Source: Scylla paramamosain
Lineage: Eukaryota > Arthropoda > Malacostraca > Decapoda > Portunidae
DNA length: 64,000 nucleotides
Assembly (NCBI RefSeq): GCF_035594125.1
Contig: NC_087197.1
Coordinates: 7,171,610-7,235,609, forward strand
Direction: 5' to 3'
Part shown: in pieces, positions 36,613-50,192 of the stretch
Layout of the letters: each line of letters starts with the position of its first letter
Numbering within the stretch: position 1 is the first letter of the stretch
The notes under the pieces: generated by a model
The model's input: only the letters and a program-made list of their open reading frames with translations
Database searches by the model: none
What the model was told of the DNA's origin: nothing
Translations under genes and position numbers: made by a program

Positions 36613-37262
36613 ATTGATTAATAATTCACAGCTGTTCACATAATGATTTTGAGTAATGTAGCTGTTATACTCCAGTAGGACAGTGTAAAGATTCTACAGG
36701 ATGCTTACTAACAAAAGAAACACGGTAATACAGCACCAATATTAGTGTAATACCATCTGTAGTGTGAGCAGCTTTCATGTATAATATTTGTTTCTGATCA
36801 CTGAGCAATCAGCAAGAGCCTGAATGAGAGTTCAGTTGTGTCTGCAATGCTGCGACCTAAGCACTCAAAAGGCCTTCACTACCTCACACACTTATTTCTG
36901 TTTATTATAATAACTCATACATGCCTTCCCCCTCCCACACACACCTAAAGGCCCTCTTTGCTTCTGTCTGATAAGTCTGTCTGTCTCTACCTCTGCCTGT
37001 CTGTTTCTGCCTTGAGATGAGATAACAACCTGGGAATGTACATCCTCAGTACATTTAGTACCTGCAAGTCTTTACCAATGAATCTATGAAGGAAAATAAG
37101 TTGAAGCATCATTTGCAAACAGTCCATCCAAAATTTCTTGAAACCCAACTGAGTTACTCGAAAGATAAAAAAAAAAAAAGTTAAATGAAGTTGGATAGAT
37201 GCTCCCTATAGTTCAGTTTTTCCTCTGGAGAAAAGCTTCCTTGGCATCCTTTGCAGTGACAT

Positions 37263-37386
<124 letters not shown>

Positions 37387-37964
37387 TAACATTGGAGAGA
37401 AGCTGATGAATTCAGCAGCAACAGCAACGATGAAGACTCTTGTTAAAGCAGATATTGTCAACAAAATTGAATCAATACTACTAAAATGTAGAATTGATCT
37501 TATTTCAGAATGTATTTAGTTTGAGTTCATTATGGTACTGAAAAAAAGCAAGAAAATTTTCTCTGCAAACTGATGAATCCGTGGACATTGCAGGTGATCC
37601 AGAACCGGTGGTTTTTGTAAAGTACAAAGAAGAAGATGACATTTTGGAAGAATTTATCTCTGCAATACCTTGTAAAGTACCACTAGTAAGTAAGACATCT
37701 TTAACATGGTTTCAATTTTTTTTTTTCAAGAAATATGATGTAGACTAGAAGAATTGCTTTGCTGTGTACAATAATGGAGCTCCATCAATGATGAGAAACC
37801 ATGTGGACTTTGTTACTTGCATTAAAGCTGAAAACATTGATGTCATAATAATTCATAGTTTCTTGCAATGAGAAAACAAATAAAAAGTAAAGAGAACAAT
37901 TTATGAGGATTTAATGGCTATGGCAGGCAAGATAAATGTAAGTTTCCAAACTGTTCTTTTTTTT

Positions 37965-38890
<926 letters not shown>

Positions 38891-39760
38891 GATTTTGAAA
38901 GCTGTTCATTTTCATATTCTTTCTGTAACAATTTTTCTTTTTTTTCATCTTTCTTCCATGTCCTCTTGTATCTTTCATGTCCCACGTTATTAGGTCTTCT
39001 TTATCAAGGTCCTCTCTATTTTTAGGTCTATCTCTATCAGAACACTATATTCTTCATGATTCTATAAATTGCAATCAAGTCTCCTCTTTCCCTTCTTTAT
39101 TTCAGGGTTGTCAATTCCAGTTTTGATAGCTTCTCCTCATATGATATTTCCAATAAGCTTGGAGCTAATTTGTTGCTGGTCTTTGAACCCTTTCAAGCTC
39201 CTTGATGTTCCTTTTTGTGCTTGGTGACCACACTGCTGCTGCATATTCCAGTCTTGGCCTTATCAGAGTGACTAGTGTCAATTTCTTTACCATTTCTTTT
39301 CATTTCCATGTGGGTAAATGCCATTCTTATATTTTTCAAAAGTTTTGTAAATCTCTTTTACATTTTTATTTGTGTTTCTCTGATGGCATGTTATCTGCTA
39401 CAAATACTCCCAGATCTCTTTCTGACTTTGATTTCTTTATTATTTCTCCTCCAAGTTTATATTGCCCTGAAATCCTCTGCTTACTCTTTCCAAACTCCAT
39501 TACACTGTATTTCTTGAATTCCAATTTCCATTTGCAGCTCCATTCTCAAATTTTATCAAGGTCAACATTTCACAATTGTGCTCTTTACCCATTCTTCTTA
39601 ATAGCTTATTATCATCAGCAGAGACTCATTTAACTACTAATTCCCTCATCCATATCATTAATATATATTGTAAACATGATAGAGACCAATCCAATAATGA
39701 TCCTTGTGGGACCCCACAGATAACTTCCTTCCAACGAGAAGACTTTTCTAATAATCACTC
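38891..39760 (-). mobile_element. CR1-like LINE (family B-related) RT C-terminal fragment
   Basis: The minus strand encodes GVPQGSLLD (about 39,710), SADDNKLLRRMGKEHNCE (about 39,610), and the thumb LIRPRLEYAAAVWSPSTKRN (about 39,250). Truncated 3'. More diverged from the other B copies, perhaps a subfamily. Confidence 0.75.
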
Positions 39761-39775
39761 TCATCATGTGTATGT

Positions 39776-41580
<1,805 letters not shown>

Positions 41581-43960
41581 ATTTACCTAGCTGTGGTTTA
41601 TGGGAGGAGGAGTCTATGCTCTTGCTGTCCTGTCTCGATATTTACTGTTATCCAGTATCTTTAAAATTGTGTATTGTCCTAGTATGTACTGTCTCTTTCC
41701 AATTCATTCCAAACTCCAACAATTTGTTGTGGAAATCTGTTCTTTTTATATCCATTCTGCACATTCCCTTCTTCACCTTCAGGTCATGTCCTTTTACACT
41801 TCTGTAATCTCTCACCACCAGGTCCCCACAATCTAATTTCTCAACTCTTGACATGATCTTGTACATTGCAATCAGATTTCTCTTTCTTCTCTCTTCCAAA
41901 GTGAGGAGATTTAATTTCATCAATCTCTCCTCATATGACATATTATATACGGTTGAAGGCAGGAGGTATTTTTGTTGTAGCTCTCTGTATTTGTTCCAAT
42001 TTCTCTCTTAGTACATGGAGACCATAACACTGCAGCATATTCCAATTATGGTCTCATTCTGATCACAATCAATTTCCTCATCATATCCTCATCCAGGTAA
42101 TTAAAAGCAGTTTTATACTACTCAGCATATTGTAGGTCTTGTCTGTTATTCTACTGAGATGTTTCTCTGGTGACATTTTGTTAGTAATGATGACTCCAAG
42201 GTCTTTCTCCTTCCTCCTCACTCCGATGAACTCTTTTCCAACTGTGTAACAATACTTGGGTCTTTTGCTACCATGTCCAAACTTTAGTATCCCACATTTT
42301 TTTGTCAAATTCCATTTCTCATCTTTGACTCCACTCCCAAATTACATTCAGATCTTCTTGCTAAGTGGCACAGTCCTCCTTCTTATCCATCTTTCTTATT
42401 AGCTTTGCATCATCAGCAAACTGGCTCATATAACTAGTCACTCCTTTGATCATGTCATTCCATTTCTCACCCTCTAGTATATCTCCCAATTCTCTTGTGT
42501 TTTTCATTTTCTCCATTCATTCCAGGCCAATGAAACCACTCCTGCTTTCTAACATCTCTTTTTTTCTTTGGCACAAATCTCCTCACATCTTCATATATAG
42601 TTATCAACTCTCCACTTTTCTACCACTCCCACTGTTCTATCAAACTCACATCAGTTTATATGTTCAAATTAGTTTCTTAAACCTTCCAAATTTGTCCCTC
42701 CATAATTATACCTTCATCTTTCTTCATTCCTTTTCTCACTTTCATTGTACACTCTACCACTATATGATTATTTTTACTTATTGGGCTCTTGTTGTCCACT
42801 ATCACTATCACTCTTGATTTCTTTGTAAATATTAGGTCCAACTGTGAGGGCGTGCCTTCTCCTCTAAACCTAGTATTTTCGTCCACCCACTGTGTCATCA
42901 AGTTATTCATAGCCATCCTTAACAATTCTCCTCCCAACTTTTCACTTCCCTCCACTGGCTGATCTTCCCAATTTACATTCTTACAATAGAAATTATGTCA
43001 TGTTATCATCACTGGTACTCATCAAATACTCCACTACTTTTTTGTATCTTTAATCTTTTATGGTATTCTTCTGTTCTCCAAGAACTTGTCTTTAGTAGAA
43101 TGTACACCACAGCAAAATCCTTATTGCCTCCTCCTCTCTGCTCCACTTTCACTCATCACTTCTGCTAATCCTCTTTCAAAAGGTCATTTCATCTGCAACA
43201 AAGTCTCTTTTCACTAGTATCATCACTCCTCTGCCTTGTTTTTCTTTCCTTTTAGTTTTTCCACATATTGCATTTTTCTTTCCCAATGTTGATGTCAATG
43301 CCATCACTCAACTTTGTTTCTCTGATTCCCATCACATCTGGTGTAGCCTCCCTTAAGTAATCATTTAATTCCACCTATGCAGATCATAATCCATTTACAT
43401 TTTGTGTATGTAATTTTTAATTCTTCTTCATAGTTCCTTTCTTGGCAATCCACCACTTCTTCAGCTTCTTTCCAGTAAAACTATTTCCTTTCCTCCTCCA
43501 TTCTTGCCTCACCTTTTTAAATTTTTTATTTATTTTGTTTATTTGCTTCCTTCCACAACTCACTTGTTTTTTTTCCCTTTCATCCTCACTCATATCTTTT
43601 CTGATCCCTGTATTCTTAAACTTCTCTATTTTTCCCGGTCTCCAGGATCCATTTAGTGTCCCCCTAGTTGCAGCTTGGGACCTGAACTTTATCTTCATGG
43701 GTCTGCTTTGACCTTCCACCTATTTACCTAATCTTATTACTTCTTCAATCTCATCTTCTGGGTCTGTTACCTTTTCAGTCATATCCTTTGCTAATGGTGC
43801 TATGATGATTCTTTTATGTTTCTCTCTCTCTCTCCTGATTCACTATAATCTTGTCTTCTTTCACTCTAAAGACTACCACATGCTTTTTTTTTAAAGTGTC
43901 TCTTACCAAATTTTTCTTTTAAATACTTTTAACAACTGTTTTAGCTAGTTTCTTTCTTTT
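41581..43960 (-). mobile_element. CR1-like LINE (family B), ORF1 to 3' end with RT core deleted
   Basis: From right to left on minus: ORF1 IIIAPLAKDMTEKVTDPEDE (43,800 region), SRPMKIKFRSQAATRGTLNG (43,700), endonuclease TRFRGEGTPSQLDLIFTKKS (42,850), then a jump across the RT motif A region, FADDAKLIRKMDKKEDC (42,400), EKDLGVIITNKMSPEKHL (42,210) and the C-terminus MSYEERLMKLNLLTLEERRK (41,941-41,880). A mid-element deletion therefore removed much of the RT. Near 43,830 a short CTCTCTCTCT corresponds to an EREREK stretch of ORF1. Confidence 0.85.
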
Positions 43961-44033
43961 CTCCTATCTGACAGTTTATTATTTCCCTAAGGCTGGCATT
44001 TTCTTTATCTTTATCTTTTTTTCTTTTTTTGTA

Positions 44034-45265
44034 CTTGCACCTTGAATAGTCAAACTATCAAATATGTATATCAACATCTATCTTTCCTTCTTGTTGGAAG
44101 TTTGCCTACATTCAACCTGTTCCTAAAAAAGGGCAACCATTCTATTGCTTTAATTTTCTGCCTATCTAAAGTTTTTGAATCTATCCTCAACTGGAAGATG
44201 TTCAAACATCTATCACTTCACAACCTTCTATCTGATCGCCATTATAGGTTCCATTGAGGCCGCTCTACTGGTGATATTTTGGCTTTGCTTACTGAATCTT
44301 CATCATCCTATTTTAGAGATTTTGGTGAAACTTTTGCTGTTGCCTTAGATATATCAAAAGCTATTGAAAGAGTCTGGCACAAAGCTTTGATTTCCAAACT
44401 AGCTTCCTACAGTTTCTATCTTATTTCTCTATAACTTCTTCCCAAGTTTCCTTTCGGACCATTCTATTGCTGATGTGGTAGATGGTCACTGTTCTTCTAA
44501 ATCTATTAACAGTGGTGTTCCTCAGGGTTCTGTTCTGTCACCCAATCTCTTCCAATCCTTCAGCAATGATCTAAACCAAACTTCTTGTCCTATCCACTCC
44601 TACACTGATGATACCATCCTGCTCTTTTTCTCATCTTTTCATACACCTCCAACCGTTCCAGAAGTAAACAGTTCACCCAAGGAAGCCACAGAACAACTGA
44701 CTTCTGATCTCTCTAAAATTTCTGATTGGGATAGAGCAAACTTAGTATTGTTCAATGCCTCAAAAAATTCAATTCCTACATCTATCAACTTGACATAACC
44801 TTCCAGATAACTATCTCCTCTTCTTTAATAACACTCAACTGTCCCCCTCTTCTACAGTGAACATTCTTCATCTTTCCTTTACTTATAATCTAATCTGAAA
44901 ACTTTACATCTCATCTCTAGCTAAGACAGATTCTATGAAGTTAAATGTTCTGAGGTGTCTCTGCCAGTTTTCTAACCCCCCCCCCCAGCTGTTAACTCTG
45001 TACAGGGGCCTTATCTGTCCATGTATGGAGTATGCTTTGCATGTATTGGGGTTTCCACTCATATCACTCTTTTAGACAGAGTGGAATCAAGCTTTTTTGT
45101 CTTATCAACTCCTCTCCTCTAACTTAAACCTCTCGATCATCTCTTGCTATCTTCTACCATTATTTTCATGCTAATTACTCTTTTGATCTTGCTAACTGCA
45201 TGCCTCCCCTCCTTCTGCAGCTTCACTGCACAAGACTTTCTTCTTTCTCTCACCCTCTTTTCACT
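44034..45265 (+). mobile_element. Jockey-like LINE (family A) RT fragment, old copy
   Basis: Collinear with 30,458-31,720 but with many substitutions and indels: [50 protein letters not shown] (YTDD in place of YADD). Stops split the frame. Both ends are truncated. Clearly older than the copies at 20.7, 30 and 57 kb. Confidence 0.9.
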
Positions 45266-45721
45266 CAATTTCAAGAATCACTTCACACTTGGACTCACTG
45301 TTGGACAGAGATAAGGAAAACATGCTACAACATGTGTCAGTTACACACTGTATGGCATCACTACCCACACCACAAACCACCACCATCATCTTGAAATTCA
45401 ACTTGTGATAAGATGCCAATTTGTCAGTTTGTCACTACAAGTCATAAAAATTATACAAGCCCATAAAATGAAGCCCCGTGTATAGTCAATTAAGCATGAT
45501 TTACAAGGGTAATTCATCAGCTCTTCAAAAATGATTTCTGTGAATTAATATGGTATTTCACTGGTAAAGAAGGGTTAAATTTCAACAATGCTCATTAGAT
45601 ATGAATATGGGAAAAGGTTCAATAGCATGCAAATCTGTTACATGTAAACTTGCTATGTATGAGAACTTATTGCAGATGAAGACTAGCACAGCTGCTGAGA
45701 TGCTAAGTCTGTGGCTATGTA
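45266..45721. other. Stretch without recognised feature
   Basis: About 450 bp with no motif recognised. Confidence 0.45.
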
Positions 45722-46110
45722 TGAGGTGGCATAAAAAGTTCTGATGCTAGTTCTAAAGCACACCAACAAGTGGCAGTGAAGCGATGTGTGTGGTATGAGA
45801 CTGAGCAGTAGCAGTCATCAAGCAGTCTGCTGATATATATCATTCTGTGAACTTTGAGCTATGGCAGAGGAATTTTTGTGACCACATGCAGATGCTTATA
45901 TCCAGTTTCAATACAAACAACAAATTAGATGAAATAGTAAATACAAAGACCTGTTTGAAACAAAGAAAATCTGCAACAGAGATTGCTGAAATTATCTGCA
46001 TGTGTATGGCAATGAAATAATGAGTCATGTGCAGTATTTCAAGAGAAGAGTACATTGAATATATCAAGAGTAGCAAAGCATCACTGGAAGACAAGAGGTG
46101 AAGACAATCT
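45722..46110 (+). mobile_element. Possible mariner-like transposon 5' fragment
   Basis: After a TA dinucleotide the sequence TGAGGTGGCATAAAAAGTTC resembles mariner terminal repeats. About 230 bp further, shifting frames read RKSATEIAEII and VYGNEIMSHVQYFKRRVH, similar to the N-terminal helix-turn-helix region of mariner transposases (ATETYE..., VYG.E.LS...VF.W). The catalytic DDD part is absent and the CR1/L2-like LINE begins at about 46,111. Confidence 0.45.
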
Positions 46111-47985
46111 TCCATGAGCTTCATCCCCCAAGATGAGGAAACAATTCAGCAACTTGTGCACAAGGACTGGCAGAAATCCAAGGCAAGCTATTACCCAGAC
46201 AAGATACACCACCTCAAGCTGACCAACAACAGACAGTGGTACACTAAGATCAAAGCTTTGTGTGGCCTACAAAAGCACACTTCATCTCTTCCTTGCACCT
46301 CACACCTTCCTGCTAATCTCGCGGCTCAGGAGATAAACGATCACTTTGCTGCTATCTGTCAAACCTTTCCTCCCCTCCACACCACTCCGCTTCCTGCCTA
46401 TCTTCCTGCTCCCTCCCATCCTCCCAGTGTCCAGGCGGTGGATGTTTTTAAGAGAATACTCAAATTCAAACCAAGATCCACCACACCCACTGACCTTCCT
46501 ATAAAAATTTACAAGGAATTTGCTGTAGAGCTAGCAACACCGCTATGCTCCATAATAAATGCCTCACTCTCCCAACACTCTTGCCCCGCGGACTGGAAGA
46601 CATCATACGTCACCCCTGTTCCCAAAACTTCCAGTCCACAGTCACTCAATGACCTCAGGCCAGTCTCTATCACCCCCATCCCTAGCCTTATTTGTGAAGA
46701 TTTTGTATATGACTGGGCCTACATCAAAATTTGTAATACCGTGGATATCAGACAATTTGGAAATATTAAAGCCACCTCCACCTCCCATTACCTGACCAGC
46801 TTCCTTGAATTCATCCACAGCCACCTGGACAAGTGAAACACCTCTCTAGCTGTTGCTTTTGTGGACTTCAAAAAAGCCTTTGATCTTGTTGATCACACTG
46901 TTGTCATCAGCAAGGCAGTAAGTCTGGGTCTCTCTCCTAACCTGATAGCGTGGCTAGCCGACTTCCTCACAGGGAGGTGTCAGGCCGTTTGCTATCAGGG
47001 CTCTGTCTCTAATTTCCAACAGCTGGCATGTGGGGTCCTCCAGGGGACCAAGATGGGTCCTCTATGCTTCCTCCTCCTCATTAACGACGCCCTCACTGAC
47101 ACCCCCCCTCGCTGGAAATATGTGGACGACTGCACCGTGGGCGTCCCAGTTTCCACCAAGAACCCAGACTACTCGCCACTGCAAGCAATTCTGGAGCGAC
47201 TGCAGACCTGGACGGAGGAGAGCAGGATGACCATCAACCACAGCAAAACTGTGGTGATGCATTTCTGTACCTCATCTGTACCAGTGCCCCTTCCCCAGCT
47301 CACAGTGGGCCTTCACTCCCTCCAGGTGGTCCAATGTGCCAAGCTTCTCGGAGTCACGGTGGACAACCAGCTGACCTGGAAACAACATGTCGCCAGCACC
47401 GTAAGATCAGCTACTTACAGGCTGTACATGCTGCGCAGACTCAGGTCGCTGGGGACGCCGACAGATGAGTTAAGGGGGGTGTACCTCACCTTCATCCTCC
47501 CCAAACTCATGTACGCCTCCCCAGCATGGTCCTCCTCCCTCACACACACTCAACAGCTACAGCTAGAGAGTGTGCAGAAAAGGACGTGCAGGGTCATCCT
47601 TGGCCCTGCATACACCACCTATGAAGAAGCCCTGACCACCCGGAGTCTGTCCAGACTATCCACCAGGCACCAAGAGGCTCTGGAGAAGTTTGGAAGGGGA
47701 CTACTGCATCATCCATGTCTCAGAAACAGGCTGCCGCCTGACGCGCCTCGCCTGATCCGTGCCACCAGACACCACAACAAGATAACGCACCTAAAGGTGC
47801 CGCGCACGGACCGGTACAGACTCAGTGCGATCCCCACCATGGTGCGAGCCATCAATCAATAGTATTTCCCTCCTAGATTAGACTTACCTTTAGGATTAAT
47901 GTTAGGGTTTTCCCCATCCCCTATGTACATTTTCAGTTTGTTAACTGCCTAAATAATAAACCGTTTATTATTATTATTATTAAAT
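46111..47985 (+). mobile_element. CR1/L2-like LINE (family E), 5'-truncated, near-intact RT
   Basis: A distinct, more GC-rich LINE. One frame runs 46,114-47,862 with a single stop. The 3' end after the ORF carries AATAATAAACCG and a short (ATT)n tail at 47,966-47,983, as in CR1/L2-type elements that end in a short tandem repeat rather than poly(A). The base composition differs from the surroundings, suggesting a relatively recent insertion. Confidence 0.88.
46114..47862 (+). pseudogene. LINE E reverse transcriptase, one stop codon
   Basis: 583 codons with one TGA at 46,834-46,836, in the same frame on both sides. N-terminal part: linker DWQKSKASYYPDKIHHLKL, then LKFKPRSTTPTDLPIKIYKE. RT: LNDLRPVSITPIPS, AVAFVDFKKAFDLVDH (motif A), ACGVLQGTKMGPLCFLLLIN, WKYVDDCTVGVPV (catalytic YVDD), INHSKTVVMHF, KLLGVTVDNQLTWKQHV. 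The C-terminal thumb includes LMYASPAWSSSLTHTQ and the tail ends MVRAINQ. The endonuclease has been lost by 5' truncation. The protein would copy element RNA during target-primed insertion; this copy lacks what it needs to do so alone. Confidence 0.9.
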
Positions 47986-48413
47986 CCATTATGGACATTC
48001 CTATTATCATCAGTGTGCCAAACAGAACAGTGAGGATAATCATGTCTGATTTGAGCAAGCACCATATTCTTGCAAACCTTATCCCCCAGAAGGAGCATTA
48101 GGTCAAAGACTGCCAAGAGGAATATCACATTCATAGCTAGTTTCATTCAGTGAACAACATTTTAGCTTCGTATTGTGCCTTAACACATTTGACATGATAG
48201 TGCTTTTACATAGTATGTAGTGACAAAATTGAGTGGGAGCACAAGGTCTAAAGAGAGGAAGCATGGTAGAAAAATGAGTGGCAATTATAAACATCCTCCC
48301 TCTTCCTGTGACTCTTGCTAACAGAAAAGTGCGCAGGATCAAGGTGAAGCTTCTCCATCAGAACAATTTGCCTCAAGATACCAGTGAACATGATACAGCT
48401 TTTTTCATTACAA
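47986..48413. other. Stretch without recognised feature
   Basis: About 430 bp between LINE E and a trinucleotide tract. No motif recognised. Confidence 0.45.
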
Positions 48414-48417
48414 CAAC

Positions 48418-48459
<42 letters not shown>

Positions 48460-48540
48460 TATAATAATAATTATTATTATTATTATTATTATTATTATCA
48501 TTATTAATTAATTAATTAAATAATTAATTAATTAATTATT
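48414..48540. repeat. (AAT)n(ATT)n palindromic tract and (TTAA)n
   Basis: AAT units 48,414-48,459 turn into ATT units to 48,500, making a near-perfect palindrome. ATTAATTA units follow. Confidence 0.95.
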
Positions 48541-48670
48541 TATTTATATATTTTTTGCCAAAATGAAAACCAAGATGGATGTATCTATATGTGTTATGTC
48601 AATCTAAGTGACAAAGAGAGGGCAAGAAAATAAGCAGTAACTCCTTCATTTTTGCCTAGCTCTTTATAGA

Positions 48671-48748
48671 ATTTTACTTCGGCAAAATCACCTATCCGCT
48701 GGGCGGACATTTCCCATGAGAGAGAGTGCGTCACGTGCTGCCGGCAGT
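48671..48748 (+). repeat. DIRS left inverted terminal repeat
   Basis: From ATTTTACTTCGGCAAAATCA to the CCGGCAG at 48,741-48,747. The inner half, around GAGAGAGTGCGTCACG, is inverted at 53,579-53,611. The outer half is similar but diverged from the right repeat (AATCACCT, GGACATTTCCCATGAG against GGAGATTTCACATGAG). Confidence 0.93.
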
Positions 48749-48980
48749 TGTTTGCTGATTGCCGCGTCGGGCAGACACGGTCATTCTGGGTCATATGGAC
48801 TCCTAAGTTTTTGCTGTTTTCTTTCAGATAAGGCCACGATACTTGTTACGCAGGTACAGTGCCTTCAACTTCGTTACCCGTTTTTGGGGCGAGTTGTATT
48901 ATTGGTATATCTGTCTCCACTGACGATGGAACTGTGTGGGAAGCTTACGGCTTTGTTCTCCTTATCGCAGTGCGGCAGCC

Positions 48981-50192
48981 ATGTCGGAGTCTGGTGAAGC
49001 GTCCTCTGCCTCTCGATCCCCTTCCCCTCCTGCCCCACCTGGGTCCACTGTTCGCCCTCAAGATGACGACGACAGGCACAGGGATCATTCATCTCGTCGC
49101 TTGAGTGGGAGGCATGGTTGCATGAGATTACGTAACAGTGCTGACGCACGTGGTTCCCGCGGCACTTCTCCTGCTCCTCCCCCTTGGTCAGTTGTGTTGG
49201 ACGCCTTGGCTGATTTGCGGGGTGAAGTGGAGGCCTTGAAGGCAGACAGACGGCAACTACCACCCCCTACTGGGTCGGCGCAGGTGACTGTGGAGGACAG
49301 TACTCTGGGGGGCTGGGGTTTGTCGCCTCCTTGTTCTGCCACTTTTTCTGGTTTCTCGGCCAGGATGAGTGAGGATGAGGCAGTGTCGATGCCTGCCGCC
49401 CCTGCTGACAGCACCTTAATTCAGGGCACTAAGGCCTTTGGTCCTTCTGACACGGTGGTTGCTGACATTGACAATAGAGTGGCAGAGATGGTAAACTTTC
49501 TCTTTGATAAAGGTATGAGAGAGGAGGACTACAAGGCCATGTGTGAGGACGATGTTGTCAAGAGGCCTAATAACTGCCATGCTCTTGCGCCAGTGGAATG
49601 CAACCCACAGGTGTTGGAGGCCCTGAAGCTGGATGCCAGGAAGACAGACTTCCGCTTGAAGGAGGTAAATAAGGACATCCTGCGGGCTTCAACCATTATC
49701 ACCAAATCCTTAGTGGCACTGGATGATTTGGCTGAACAGGAAGGTAACCCCAAGTTGGCACATGAGGTGAGCATGCTAAATGGTGCATTGGCATTGCTAG
49801 GCAATGCCAATCACAGGAACAATTTGGCCAGGCGTTTTGTCATGAAACGCGAGATAAACTATGAATATGCTCATCTTTGTTCAGATAAGGTGCCAATTAC
49901 TCGCTTTCTGTTCGGTGACGATGTGCCCCAGTCTGCCAGACAAATTGAGGAAGCGGAGAAACTGCGGAGTAAGTTCTCGCAGAAAAAGCCTGCCTTTACT
50001 AGCAAGTTCACAGGTAAACGCCCTGGTGGATATTGGAACAAGCCTGCTAGTAGGGGATATTACGCCAGGTTCCAACCCTACGGGCAACAGCGGTATGGCT
50101 CCAGAGCTGCCCCACGACTGCCTTCCACTCGTCAGGATGTGGAGCCAAAAAACTCCAAGGGACGGGGCGGCCGCAGCAGGCAGCCCCAGTAA
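48981..50192 (+). CDS. gag: DIRS gag-like protein (ORF1)
   Basis: 403 codons from ATG at 48,981 (MSESGEASSASRSPSPPAPP), preferred over the in-frame ATG at 48,936 because the first 15 residues are short and unlike the low-complexity start. The N-terminus (to about residue 55) is Ser/Pro/Arg-rich. The middle part contains AEMVNFLFDKGMREEDYKAM and a helical segment around KDILRASTIITKSLVALDDL. The C-terminus (from about residue 320) is basic and Gly/Arg/Tyr-rich (GYYARFQPYGQQRYGS, GRGGRSRQPQ), suited to nucleic-acid binding. No CCHC knuckle is present, as is usual for DIRS gag. It presumably forms the particle or RNP that packages element RNA. Its 3' end overlaps the pol frame at a putative frameshift site. 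Confidence 0.88.
   Translation: MSESGEASSASRSPSPPAPPGSTVRPQDDDDRHRDHSSRRLSGRHGCMRLRNSADARGSRGTSPAPPPWSVVLDALADLRGEVEALKADRRQLPPPTGSAQVTVEDSTLGGWGLSPPCSATFSGFSARMSEDEAVSMPAAPADSTLIQGTKAFGPSDTVVADIDNRVAEMVNFLFDKGMREEDYKAMCEDDVVKRPNNCHALAPVECNPQVLEALKLDARKTDFRLKEVNKDILRASTIITKSLVALDDLAEQEGNPKLAHEVSMLNGALALLGNANHRNNLARRFVMKREINYEYAHLCSDKVPITRFLFGDDVPQSARQIEEAEKLRSKFSQKKPAFTSKFTGKRPGGYWNKPASRGYYARFQPYGQQRYGSRAAPRLPSTRQDVEPKNSKGRGGRSRQPQ
50147..50153 (+). promoter_or_regulatory. Putative -1 ribosomal frameshift site A_AAA_AAC
   Basis: The heptamer lies in the gag frame as codons AAA (50,148-50,150) and AAC. A -1 slip enters the pol frame, which is open from just after TAG at 50,051-50,053 to 51,557. 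Ten bases after the heptamer, GGGGC (50,164-50,168) can pair with GCCCC (50,183-50,187), both in a GC-rich stretch. The pol frame has no ATG before about 50,555, inside the RT domain. Confidence 0.65.
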
